From Photobacterium piscicola (GTDB lineage: Bacteria > Pseudomonadota > Gammaproteobacteria > Enterobacterales > Vibrionaceae): a stretch of DNA of 64,000 nucleotides. The notes under the pieces are model-generated. The model was not told the origin of the DNA. It ran no database searches and saw only the letters and a list, made by a program, of their open reading frames with translations. How positions within the stretch are numbered: position 1 is the stretch's first letter; the number at the start of each line of letters is the position of its first letter. The stretch covers positions 35,393 through 99,392 of the forward strand of contig NZ_FUZI01000009.1 in NCBI RefSeq assembly GCF_900166965.1. Reading direction: 5' to 3'. Both the position numbers and the translations under genes were made by a program. Shown piece by piece: positions 10,048-18,862 of the stretch.

Positions 10048-10380
10048 TACTGGTTAAATTACATACTGTCAATAGTGCAACGATAAAAAAATATATTTTA
10101 TTATCTTTTCATTAACTTTTACAACATTAAACCATAACAGAACTGATTATTTTTAATGGCGTTTTTTTGCCCTATCTCTTTAATAATGAACAAAAATGTG
10201 GGCTGACACAGGCAGGAATGAAACAAAATTACAAAATTCAATCAAGATTATGACCAAAATCAATATCGATAGTTTTTATTAGCGATAAATACAATCTCTG
10301 TTGACCTGTTACTAACTTCACGGCTAGATTGTGGGGTAAAGGTTAAATTGGATGTAACAAAATTACGAGATGGATACGAT

Positions 10381-13011
10381 ATGAACGAGAAATACAGTGC
10401 GTTAACAAGTAATGTCAGTATGCTTGGCCATTTGCTGGGTAATACGATCAAAACAGCCTGCGGTGATGAACTCTTAGAAAAAGTTGAAACGATTCGCAAA
10501 CTTTCTAAATCAGCAGGCACAGGTAATCAAGATGACCGCGAGAAACTGATTGCTGAATTACAAAACCTACCCGATGATCAATTACTTCCTGTAGCTCGAG
10601 CTTTTAGTCAATTCCTTAATCTCACCAATATTGCAGAGCAATACCATACGATTTCACGCCAACGTGAAACGACATTATGCAGCCCAGATGCACTCGATGA
10701 ATTGTTTACTAAATTAGTCCAGCATGATGTTAACCCTGCTGATTCTTTAGTGGCGATTAATGAATTAAATATTGATTTAGTTCTTACCGCGCACCCAACA
10801 GAAATTGCACGCCGTACCATGATCCATAAATTGGTACAGATTAATAAATGTTTATCACAATTAGAATTAAGCGAATTATCAACCGCTGAACGTGCACGTG
10901 TTGAGCAACGCTTAGAACAACTGATTGCTCAAGCATGGTATTCCGATGTTATTCGCCAGCAACGCCCAACCCCACTTGATGAAGCAAAATGGGGTTATGC
11001 CGTGGTTGAAAATTCATTGTGGCAAGCGGTACCAGAGTTTGTACGCCTGTTTGATGAAAAACTGCAACAGCATTTAGATAAGAAACTACCATTAGACGCA
11101 GCGCCAGTAACCTTCTCCTCATGGATGGGCGGCGACCGCGATGGGAACCCATTTGTAACGTCTGATGTTACCCATGAAGTTTTACGCCTTTCTCGTTGGA
11201 AAGCGGCCGAACTTTATCTTGGTGACGTGCAAGAATTGATCAATGAATTATCAATGATTCAATGTAATGCTGAGGTGCGAGAGCTCGCAGGTGAAGCACA
11301 TGAACCTTACCGTGCAATTTTAAAACAACTACGTACTAAGCTGATTATTACTCGAGACAGCTTAGAAGCACAAATCAACGGTAATGCTCCCCTTTCTAAA
11401 CATATTATTAATGATGTTGCTGAGCTATGGGATCCACTATTTGCGTGTTACCAGTCATTACATCAATGTGGTATGGCGATCATTGCTGACGGCTTACTGC
11501 TTGATTCACTACGTCGTATCAAATGTTTTGGTGTGCATCTGGTTAAACTGGATATTCGTCAAGAAAGCACTCGCCACGAAAATGTTATTTCAGAGCTAAC
11601 GCGTCACCTTGGTTTAGGTGATTACAGTCAGTGGTGTGAACAAGATAAGATCGCGTTCTTAGTTCGTGAATTATCGTCTAAGCGACCATTACTACCACGA
11701 AAGTGGGAACCATCAGCTGACGTTCAAGAAGTACTCGAAACCTGTAAAGCAATTGCAGAACAACCACGTGAAGCATTGGGTGCCTATGTTATTTCAATGG
11801 CACGTACAGCATCTGACGTATTAGCCGTTCACTTATTACTGCAAGAAGCAGGTTGTCCATTCCGCATGGATGTGTGTCCATTATTTGAAACACTTGAAGA
11901 CTTAAATAACGGCGCTGATGTTATTGAACAACTGCTTAATATTGACTGGTACCGTGGTTTTATTCAAAACCATCAGATGGTGATGATTGGCTATTCTGAT
12001 TCAGCCAAAGATGCCGGTGTAATGTCAGCGGGATGGGCGCAATACAGTGCGATGGAAAAACTGGTCGATGTCTGTGAAAAAGCAGACGTTGAAATTACCT
12101 TATTCCATGGCCGTGGCGGTAGTATTGGTCGTGGCGGTGCACCCGCTCATGCGGCATTGTTATCTCAACCACCACGTAGCCTAAAAGGTGGTTTACGTGT
12201 AACCGAACAAGGCGAGATGATTCGTTTTAAGCTCGGTTTACCTGAAGTGGCAATTAATAGCCTCAGCCTTTATGCCAGTGCAACGTTAGAAGCAAACTTA
12301 CTACCACCACCAGCACCGAAACAAGAATGGCGCCATATTATGGACCAACTTTCTCATGTTTCCTGTGAATCGTACCGTAATGTAGTTCGAAACACGCCGG
12401 AGTTTATTCCTTATTTCCGCGCCGCAACGCCAGAGTCTGAACTAGGTAAGTTACCGCTGGGCTCTCGCCCTGCAAAACGTAATCCTAATGGTGGCGTTGA
12501 AAGTTTACGTGCTATTCCATGGATTTTTGCTTGGAGTCAAAACCGTCTATTGTTACCAGCATGGTTAGGTGCGGGTGAAGCGATTCAACACTCGATTGAT
12601 AATGGTGATACTGCACAGCTAGAAGAAATGTGCCGTGAATGGCCATTTTTCTCGACTCGCTTAGGTATGCTAGAAATGGTGTACAGCAAAACCAGCTTGG
12701 GTATCACAGAGTACTATGATCAACGTTTAACTGATGAAGCTTTATGGCCGCTTGGTAAACAATTACGTTCACAGTTAGTGCAAGATATTAAAGCTGTATT
12801 AACCGTTGAAAATAATGATCATTTGATGCAGCAAGACCCATGGGGTGCTGAGTCTATCCGTCTACGTAATATTTATGTTGAACCACTTAACATGTTGCAG
12901 GCTGAATTACTTTACCGTACTCGCCAGCAAAAAGAGTTACCAATAGAGCTTGAAGAAGCATTGATGGTAACCATTGCAGGTATTGCAACAGGTATGCGTA
13001 ATACTGGCTGA
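10381..13011 (+). CDS. ppc: Phosphoenolpyruvate carboxylase
   Basis: Carboxylates phosphoenolpyruvate to oxaloacetate, refilling the TCA cycle. I start it at the ATG giving MNEKYSAL, which matches the E. coli N-terminus (MNEQYSAL), rather than an in-frame ATG 33 bp upstream; this gives 876 residues. Catalytic His138 lies in [13 protein letters not shown]. The glycine-rich loop [12 protein letters not shown] is at about 578-589, and the C-terminus ends in the usual GMRNTG. It is divergent from the arginine operon and followed by a strong terminator. Confidence 0.97.
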   Translation: MNEKYSALTSNVSMLGHLLGNTIKTACGDELLEKVETIRKLSKSAGTGNQDDREKLIAELQNLPDDQLLPVARAFSQFLNLTNIAEQYHTISRQRETTLCSPDALDELFTKLVQHDVNPADSLVAINELNIDLVLTAHPTEIARRTMIHKLVQINKCLSQLELSELSTAERARVEQRLEQLIAQAWYSDVIRQQRPTPLDEAKWGYAVVENSLWQAVPEFVRLFDEKLQQHLDKKLPLDAAPVTFSSWMGGDRDGNPFVTSDVTHEVLRLSRWKAAELYLGDVQELINELSMIQCNAEVRELAGEAHEPYRAILKQLRTKLIITRDSLEAQINGNAPLSKHIINDVAELWDPLFACYQSLHQCGMAIIADGLLLDSLRRIKCFGVHLVKLDIRQESTRHENVISELTRHLGLGDYSQWCEQDKIAFLVRELSSKRPLLPRKWEPSADVQEVLETCKAIAEQPREALGAYVISMARTASDVLAVHLLLQEAGCPFRMDVCPLFETLEDLNNGADVIEQLLNIDWYRGFIQNHQMVMIGYSDSAKDAGVMSAGWAQYSAMEKLVDVCEKADVEITLFHGRGGSIGRGGAPAHAALLSQPPRSLKGGLRVTEQGEMIRFKLGLPEVAINSLSLYASATLEANLLPPPAPKQEWRHIMDQLSHVSCESYRNVVRNTPEFIPYFRAATPESELGKLPLGSRPAKRNPNGGVESLRAIPWIFAWSQNRLLLPAWLGAGEAIQHSIDNGDTAQLEEMCREWPFFSTRLGMLEMVYSKTSLGITEYYDQRLTDEALWPLGKQLRSQLVQDIKAVLTVENNDHLMQQDPWGAESIRLRNIYVEPLNMLQAELLYRTRQQKELPIELEEALMVTIAGIATGMRNTG

Positions 13012-13029
13012 TCTACAATAAATGACACT

Positions 13030-13058
13030 AAGGCTATCTTCGGATAGCCTTTTTTTTT
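13030..13058 (+). terminator. Rho-independent terminator of ppc
   Basis: Stem AGGCTATC / GATAGCCT with a TTCG tetraloop and nine T, 19 bp after the ppc stop. Confidence 0.93.
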
Positions 13059-13421
13059 AATCGTTATTTACAATGTTGTTAAAATATATTGTAAATTCTC
13101 AACTATGACACAGCATTATATTGCTCATAAAGACTAAGATAGAAAAGTATCAATATGAGAAAAGATGAATATATTTCAATCAAGTTATTATTTTTTTAGC
13201 GCTAAATTAACTTAGTGATAGTTCACAAGATAATAAATTGAAACGCCTCAGTAACAGATAATTGAACTAGAAGTATCGATATTGAGTCAATTAATGATAT
13301 TCTATGCGACCGCAATTAGGCAGTGCAATAGCACGATTATAAATTAAAAACGTCACCTGAAGCGTTACATAATCTAAGCCCTATTGTGTTTTTTATTTTA
13401 TATATTTAACGGATAGAAGAG
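13059..13421. promoter_or_regulatory. AT-rich upstream region of aphA
   Basis: 363 bp with no gene. It presumably carries the aphA promoter and a long 5' untranslated region. ATTGAGTCAAT (about 13281-13291) is a short palindrome. In Vibrio, aphA is controlled here by LuxR/HapR-type proteins and by Qrr small RNAs; I could not assign either kind of site by eye. Confidence 0.35.
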
Positions 13422-13988
13422 ATGTCACTACCACATGTAATTTTAACAGTGCTTAGCACTCGCGAAGCGACTGGTTACGATATAACCAAAGAATTTTCAC
13501 ACAGTATCGGTTATTTTTGGAAAGCGAGCCACCAGCAGGTGTACCGTGAACTCAATAAAATGGCGACGAATGATCAAGTAACCTGCCGTCTTGAACCTCA
13601 AGATGGTAAACCTGATCGTAAGGTATATTCGATTACCGATCTTGGCCGTCAGGCACTATTTGAGTGGTTCCAAGAACCAGCACGTAATCCAACCACGCGT
13701 GATGAGTTTTCTGCAAAACTATTGATTTGTGGTGTTCACAATTCAGTACCAATGCAGCAGCAACTTGAAGCTTTAATTGATGAATCACATATTTTAATGG
13801 GTCATTATCAAGAGCTAGAGCAAATTCATTTTAGCGATTACAAAAACATGGATCGTCAACAACGTCTCGACCGTTTAACCTTACGCCGCGGGCTTCATAA
13901 CCGCCAAGCTTGGATATTATGGGCTGAAGAAGTTCTCGCTGAACTGAAAGATATGGACAGTGAAAATAGCGCAATCGCTATTAACTAA
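13422..13988 (+). CDS. aphA: AphA, PadR-family quorum-sensing/virulence regulator
   Basis: PadR-type winged-helix regulator (N-terminal about 85 residues) with a C-terminal helical dimerisation domain. The sequence follows Vibrio AphA closely: MSLPHVILTVLSTREATGYD at the start, then GYFWKASHQQVYRELNKM and KPDRKVYSIT. In Vibrio, AphA is the master regulator at low cell density and activates tcpPH in V. cholerae. Its position directly after ppc is the Vibrio arrangement. Length of 188 is slightly above the 179 of V. cholerae because of a C-terminal tail. Targets in this organism are not known from the sequence. Confidence 0.93.
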   Translation: MSLPHVILTVLSTREATGYDITKEFSHSIGYFWKASHQQVYRELNKMATNDQVTCRLEPQDGKPDRKVYSITDLGRQALFEWFQEPARNPTTRDEFSAKLLICGVHNSVPMQQQLEALIDESHILMGHYQELEQIHFSDYKNMDRQQRLDRLTLRRGLHNRQAWILWAEEVLAELKDMDSENSAIAIN

Positions 13989-14004
13989 ATCAATATCAAA
14001 AAAT

Positions 14005-14033
14005 AAAGCCGCAGTTTAAACTGCGGCTTTTTT
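14005..14033. terminator. Bidirectional terminator between aphA and metL
   Basis: Perfect palindrome AAAGCCGCAG-TTTAAA-CTGCGGCTTT followed by further T. It serves the convergent aphA and metL genes. Confidence 0.93.
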
Positions 14034-14056
14034 ATTACTACTAATACGGTATACGC

Positions 14057-16471
14057 CTACAACATCGTCGCTAAGCGATTGATATCAGATATTAACGCCC
14101 CAGCTGTTACATCTCGTCCAGCCCCAGGACCTCGAATCACTAATGGATTCTCGCGATACCATAGGCTTTCAATTGCAAAAATATTATCACAAGGTAGTAA
14201 GTTTGCTAATGCATGCTCATGAGGTAATGCTTCTAAGCCAACATATGCTTTACCATGGCGATCTAAACGGGCCACATAACGTAAAACTTTATCTTCACGA
14301 GCTGCTCGTGCTAATTTTTCAGCTAATACACCATCAAGTTCTGGTGCTTGCTCAAAAAACGCATCAACCGTTAATTTACGTAAACACGGCGGAACCAATG
14401 ATTCAACGTGCACTTGCTGTGGGTCAATTTCAAACCCCGATTCACGAGCAAGAATAACCAGCTTACGCATCACATCGCTGCCATCCAGATCATGACGCGG
14501 ATCGGGCTCAGTTAACCCCTGCTGCCACGCCTGTTCAAGCAATTCAGAAAACGGCTGTCGACCATCAAATTGTTGAAACAACCATGATAATGTGCCAGAA
14601 AAAATACCCGAGATAGCTAAAATACGATCGCCACTTTCGCGCAGATCGCGTACGGTATGATTGATAGGTAAACCTGCACCAACCGTCGCGTTATACAACC
14701 AATAACGGCTACTTTTAGCAAACGCATCAACCACCGCCTGATACTCTATCGTCGCCGCTGATCCTGCGATTTTATTAGCAGAAATAAGGTGTAATCCACT
14801 CGCTGCAATATGTGGGTATAACGCAGCTAACTGATGACTTGCGGTTACATCAACCACAACCACATCATCATAATCAACCGCTGCTAGCTGAGACAATAAC
14901 TGCGGTAATTGATAATCTGTTGCCTGATCTTGAAACTGCTCTAATGCTGTTTGCGGCGTAATTCCAACACTATTAATCCAACATTGATGCTGACCAACAA
15001 TGCCAATCAAATTAAATTGCATGCCGTGTCGTAGCTCTAATGCCGCTTTTTCACGACCAAATAACCCCAACCAATGTTTCCCTATATTGCCTTTACCACA
15101 CAACACAATACCCACGCTTTTTTGCGCTTGAAATAACGCTTGATGGATATCATTGACTAACTTATCCGTTTCAATATCACGTAGCACTGCCACTAAACTT
15201 AAACCTGATTCAGCCTCAGTCATAAATTCAACGGGTAAGCCTTTAAGTTGCTGATAGAAACCATGGCAATGATTAGGATTATTCAACACGCCAGCACCAA
15301 CTGCCGCAACCATTGAAAAGCCTTCTCGTAATCGAAGTTCAGCCGCAACGCCACTATCTTGCAATAGCCCTAGCACGCTATTTACCATTTCTTGGGTATA
15401 GGCCAAAATAATTCGCCGCTTACCTTTATCCATAGTTTGAGCCAACGGCTGTAATTGCGCTCGATCTAATAATAACTGCACATCTTGTTGAGTATGTGCC
15501 AACGCCATTCCTTGCGGTACATCAAGCTCAATTAAACACACATCATTGAGTGATGAAATAATTTTAGCCCCACGACCAGATGCTAATACCCTTTCAACCC
15601 GTGTTGATCCAGATTCAGGTTGATGACTACAACGTAAGGTTAAATCAAGACTACTTTGGGCGACGGGTTGAAGTGTTCGGCTATGTAAAACTGGCGCAGC
15701 AAGACGTGCTAATTCATTGGCTTCATCTAATCGTAATAAGGGCAATAGACAAGCATTGGTGACCTTATGAGGATCGGCACTATAAACACCCGCAACATCA
15801 CTCCAAATTGTTACTCGGTCAACCTTGGCTAAAGCACCAATAATCGTCGCAGAATAATCAGACCCATTACGACCAAGTAACACCGTTTGCTGGTGCTGAT
15901 TCGCCGCCATAAAACCAGTGATCACTAATCGTTGCTGTTGATATTGCGCTAACAATTGATCCAATAATGGTGCAGATAAGACTTTATCCACTTCAGGCTG
16001 CACCGCATGATCGGCCCGTAAAAATAAACGTGAATCAATATCTATCGCCGCTAATTGGCATTGGTTTAATAAGGCACTTAATAACCGTGCAGACCATAAT
16101 TCACCATGACCTAAAACCGCATTTTTCACCTCGGCCGTCATGGTTAATTGTCCCCACTGAGCAATTAACGCCAACTCCGCATATAACTGCTGTTGTAGTG
16201 GCTCTGCGTCTTGAGGATCAAGTAACTCATTGATCAATTGCTGCTGAAATACTCGAATAGAGAGTAAGGTTTCATGGGCTAAGCGGCCATCAGTGACTAA
16301 TTGTTCTAGCCATAATAATAATTGATTGGTGGTTTTCCCTGCCGCCGATACCACCACTAAATCATTATAATTAGAATACGCACGTAAAATATCAGCGACA
16401 CGACGATAACAATCAGCATTGGCAAGGCTACTTCCGCCAAATTTATGTAATTGGCGCAGATCTTTTTTCAT
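14057..16471 (-). CDS. metL: Bifunctional aspartokinase II / homoserine dehydrogenase II
   Basis: Catalyses the first and third steps from aspartate to homoserine, for methionine. The aspartokinase domain comes first (KFGGSS at 10-15, then SDYSATIIGA), followed by an ACT-like regulatory middle part. Homoserine dehydrogenase runs from about residue 450 (GIVLCGKGNIGKHW) and includes SANKIAG and TEPDPRHDLDGSDVMRKL. Its 804 residues match E. coli MetL (810). The start codon overlaps the metB stop (TGATG), so the two are translationally coupled. It is controlled with metB by MetJ. Confidence 0.95.
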   Translation of the reverse strand: MKKDLRQLHKFGGSSLANADCYRRVADILRAYSNYNDLVVVSAAGKTTNQLLLWLEQLVTDGRLAHETLLSIRVFQQQLINELLDPQDAEPLQQQLYAELALIAQWGQLTMTAEVKNAVLGHGELWSARLLSALLNQCQLAAIDIDSRLFLRADHAVQPEVDKVLSAPLLDQLLAQYQQQRLVITGFMAANQHQQTVLLGRNGSDYSATIIGALAKVDRVTIWSDVAGVYSADPHKVTNACLLPLLRLDEANELARLAAPVLHSRTLQPVAQSSLDLTLRCSHQPESGSTRVERVLASGRGAKIISSLNDVCLIELDVPQGMALAHTQQDVQLLLDRAQLQPLAQTMDKGKRRIILAYTQEMVNSVLGLLQDSGVAAELRLREGFSMVAAVGAGVLNNPNHCHGFYQQLKGLPVEFMTEAESGLSLVAVLRDIETDKLVNDIHQALFQAQKSVGIVLCGKGNIGKHWLGLFGREKAALELRHGMQFNLIGIVGQHQCWINSVGITPQTALEQFQDQATDYQLPQLLSQLAAVDYDDVVVVDVTASHQLAALYPHIAASGLHLISANKIAGSAATIEYQAVVDAFAKSSRYWLYNATVGAGLPINHTVRDLRESGDRILAISGIFSGTLSWLFQQFDGRQPFSELLEQAWQQGLTEPDPRHDLDGSDVMRKLVILARESGFEIDPQQVHVESLVPPCLRKLTVDAFFEQAPELDGVLAEKLARAAREDKVLRYVARLDRHGKAYVGLEALPHEHALANLLPCDNIFAIESLWYRENPLVIRGPGAGRDVTAGALISDINRLATML

Positions 16472-17637
16472 CAGCAGCCCTCCTTTGCAATAGCGAACGC
16501 CTGTTTAAGATCAGCAATCAAATCTTGTGGGTCTTCTAAACCTACCGATAACCGTAACAAAGAAGTAGAGATCCCAGCGGCTCGTTGCGCTTCATCACTC
16601 ATGGCACGGTGAGTCATTGAAGCGGGATGAGCAATTAAACTCTCCGTCCCCCCTAATGATTCTGCCAATGAAAACAATTGTAATGTTTTAACAAACAACG
16701 CCAGTTGTTGATAACTTCCAGCAAATTCAAAACTCATCATCGAGCCAAAACCACGTTGCTGACGCTTCGCTATCTCATGCCCAGGATGGGTGGGCAAACT
16801 TGGATGATAAATAGTGCCAACCAAGGGTTGTTGCTGCAAATAAGCCAGCACTGCTGCCCCATTTTCTTCATGCATCCTCATTCGAGGCGCCAATGTTCGC
16901 AATCCACGCAAGGTCAAATATGCATCAAAAGGGGCTCCTGTCGCCCCAATACAATTAGCCCACCAACTTAGATTTTCAGCTGCAGCTTGGTCTTTAGCAA
17001 TTAAAACACCCCCGACCACATCAGAGTGACCATTAATGTATTTAGTGGTTGAATGCACCACAAAATCAGCCCCAAGCGATAACGGCTGCTGTAATAATGG
17101 CGATAGGAAAGTGTTATCAACGGCAACTTGGCAACCAACCACCTGTGCTTGTTGGCAAACCACCGTAATATCAATCACGCGCACTAAAGGATTTGAGGGA
17201 GTCTCAAGCCATAACAACGTCGGCTTTTGTGCCAATGCTGCCGCTAAGGCATCAGGATCCGACTGATCTATAAACAGGACCTTAAAGTCCCCTTTTTGAG
17301 CACGGGTATTAAACAATCGATAACTGCCACCATAACAATCATGGGGAGCTATCAATAAATCATCAGGTCCTAAAAGCGCAGACACCAATAAATTCATCGC
17401 AGCAGTACCACAACTGGTGACGACGCCCCCCGCGCCGCCTTCCATATCACTCAGAGCATCAGCTAATGTATTTCGAGTTGGATTGCCTGAACGAGAATAA
17501 TCATATTGCGGTAACTCACCTAGTGCAGGAAAACTGTAGGTGGACGTTAAGTAAATTGGCGGCACAACTGCATTATATTGTGAATCAACGTCAATACCGC
17601 TACGAACGGCAATAGTCGCAGGCTGCTTATCACTCAT
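16471..17637 (-). CDS. metB: Cystathionine gamma-synthase
   Basis: PLP enzyme of the Cys/Met metabolism family that joins O-succinylhomoserine and cysteine to give cystathionine. The PLP lysine is Lys199 in HSTTKYINGHSDVVGG; ETPSNP and VDNTF supply cofactor contacts. Its 388 residues are typical. It is first in the metBL operon and divergent from metJ. It is distinguished from metC-type lyases by overall similarity to MetB and by context. Confidence 0.95.
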   Translation of the reverse strand: MSDKQPATIAVRSGIDVDSQYNAVVPPIYLTSTYSFPALGELPQYDYSRSGNPTRNTLADALSDMEGGAGGVVTSCGTAAMNLLVSALLGPDDLLIAPHDCYGGSYRLFNTRAQKGDFKVLFIDQSDPDALAAALAQKPTLLWLETPSNPLVRVIDITVVCQQAQVVGCQVAVDNTFLSPLLQQPLSLGADFVVHSTTKYINGHSDVVGGVLIAKDQAAAENLSWWANCIGATGAPFDAYLTLRGLRTLAPRMRMHEENGAAVLAYLQQQPLVGTIYHPSLPTHPGHEIAKRQQRGFGSMMSFEFAGSYQQLALFVKTLQLFSLAESLGGTESLIAHPASMTHRAMSDEAQRAAGISTSLLRLSVGLEDPQDLIADLKQAFAIAKEGC

Positions 17638-17717
17638 AATAACGTTCCTTGTTATAAGGGGGTGAACCCTGTAAATAAATAATGATGGCTGTTAACAACC
17701 TTAACCACATCAAAACA

Positions 17718-17749
17718 AGACGTCAACACCTCTAGACGTCTATATGTCT
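17718..17749. promoter_or_regulatory. Four tandem met boxes (MetJ operator)
   Basis: Consecutive 8-mers AGACGTCA, ACACCTCT, AGACGTCT, ATATGTCT against the consensus AGACGTCT; the third is perfect and the first has one mismatch. MetJ dimers bind such arrays cooperatively with S-adenosylmethionine. The array is 80 bp upstream of metB and 195 bp upstream of metJ, so it can repress both. Nothing else was recognised in 17638-17944. Confidence 0.92.
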
Positions 17750-17944
17750 TTGCTTATAGCGGTAAATCCCGCTAAAATTCAGTCATTGAAAAAAATAGTC
17801 GTGATCTAGCAACTGTTGTCTATCACTGTAGAGGACAAATCAGTGATGTTCACGTAATATCGCCGCCTATCATGACTATGTACTAACAACCGTCATCGCG
17901 ACATTGTTATCATCATTAATTAAACATCGCTGAGAAGGTAAAAC

Positions 17945-18262
17945 ATGGCAAAGTGGAATGGCGAATATATTAGCCCTTATGCAGAACACGGTAAGAAAAA
18001 TGAACAAGTAAAAAAAATTACAGTGTCTATTCCATTAAAGGTTCTCAAAATTCTTACTGATGAACGTACTCGCCGTCAGGTCAATAACCTGCGCCACGCT
18101 ACCAACAGTGAACTACTCTGTGAAGCTTTCCTACATGCCTACACAGGACAACCACTACCCACTGATGATGATATTCGTAAAGATCACCCCGACGATCTGC
18201 CCGCAGAAGCGAAAGCATTGATGGAAGCGATGGGTATCAGCTACGAAGACATTAATGAATAA
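17945..18262 (+). CDS. metJ: Methionine repressor MetJ
   Basis: Ribbon-helix-helix repressor that uses S-adenosylmethionine as co-repressor of the methionine regulon. Its 105 residues are nearly identical to E. coli through the DNA-binding strand ([18 protein letters not shown]) and helices ([20 protein letters not shown]). Preceded by GAGAAGG as ribosome site. It is divergent from metBL with the operator between them. Confidence 0.98.
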   Translation: MAKWNGEYISPYAEHGKKNEQVKKITVSIPLKVLKILTDERTRRQVNNLRHATNSELLCEAFLHAYTGQPLPTDDDIRKDHPDDLPAEAKALMEAMGISYEDINE

Positions 18263-18279
18263 TATGGACATGAAATAGC

Positions 18280-18308
18280 AAAAAACCAGCACTTCTGCTG
18301 GTTTTTTT
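18280..18308 (+). terminator. Rho-independent terminator of metJ
   Basis: Stem AACCAGCA / TGCTGGTT with loop CTTC and a T run, just after the metJ stop. Confidence 0.92.
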
Positions 18309-18330
18309 ATAATTGCCAAATCTCAGCCAT

Positions 18331-18361
18331 AAAAAAAGGGATGCTTGCGCATCCCTTTTTT
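18331..18361 (-). terminator. Terminator of rpmE
   Basis: AAAAAGGGATGC-TTGC-GCATCCCTTTTT, usable leftward for rpmE and also rightward. Confidence 0.9.
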
Positions 18362-18382
18362 GTAAATTCATCTGGCAAATAA

Positions 18383-18595
18383 TTACTTGCTAGAAAGCGC
18401 ACCAAAACGCTTGTTGAATTTGTCCACACGACCGCCAGAGCTAACTTGACGTTGCTTACCAGTGTAGAATGGGTGACACTTATCGCATACATCAAGGTTG
18501 ATGTCTTTGCTCATAGTAGAGTTAAATACGAAAGTGTTGCCGCAAGAACAACGTGCGTTTACTGCTTTGTATTCTGGGTGGATACCTTGTTTCAT
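18383..18595 (-). CDS. rpmE: 50S ribosomal protein L31 (zinc form)
   Basis: A 70-residue ribosomal protein. Zinc ligands Cys16, Cys18, Cys37 and Cys40 are all present, so this is the C+ (zinc-bound) paralogue and not the cysteine-free YkgM type made under zinc starvation. It is divergent from priA, as in E. coli. Its first ATG follows AAGTTGAGG-like sequence. Confidence 0.97.
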   Translation of the reverse strand: MKQGIHPEYKAVNARCSCGNTFVFNSTMSKDINLDVCDKCHPFYTGKQRQVSSGGRVDKFNKRFGALSSK

Positions 18596-18862
18596 GGGGA
18601 AACCTCAAGTTAAGGCCGTGTCGCTCTCCCGATCCAAAGCCGGGCACCACACGTGGTTAATAAAATAGTCTGTCGTTAATTTACGACAAATCAGGCGGCG
18701 TATAGTAATCAATCATTCCACAGAGATCAACTCAGTCACTGTTTTTTTATCGCTCTTTTATTGATCACTAAAACAGTCAATAATAGTTGCAACATAGCAG
18801 TACTTATCCCTTATCACGTGATCTGTTACTATTTAGTACAAGCTCAATTAAAGCGATAAAAT

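Noticed and set aside
10348..10380. Longer start for ppc
   Set aside because: Eleven extra codons do not match the conserved Ppc N-terminus, which begins at the ATG at 10381.
9749..10380. Remnant of argE
   Set aside because: No frame on either strand gives deacetylase-like residues; only the short leader frame and regulatory sequence are visible.
10260..10520. An 86-codon minus-strand frame overlapping the ppc start
   Set aside because: It runs antisense across the ppc start, has no recognisable domain and no good ribosome site.
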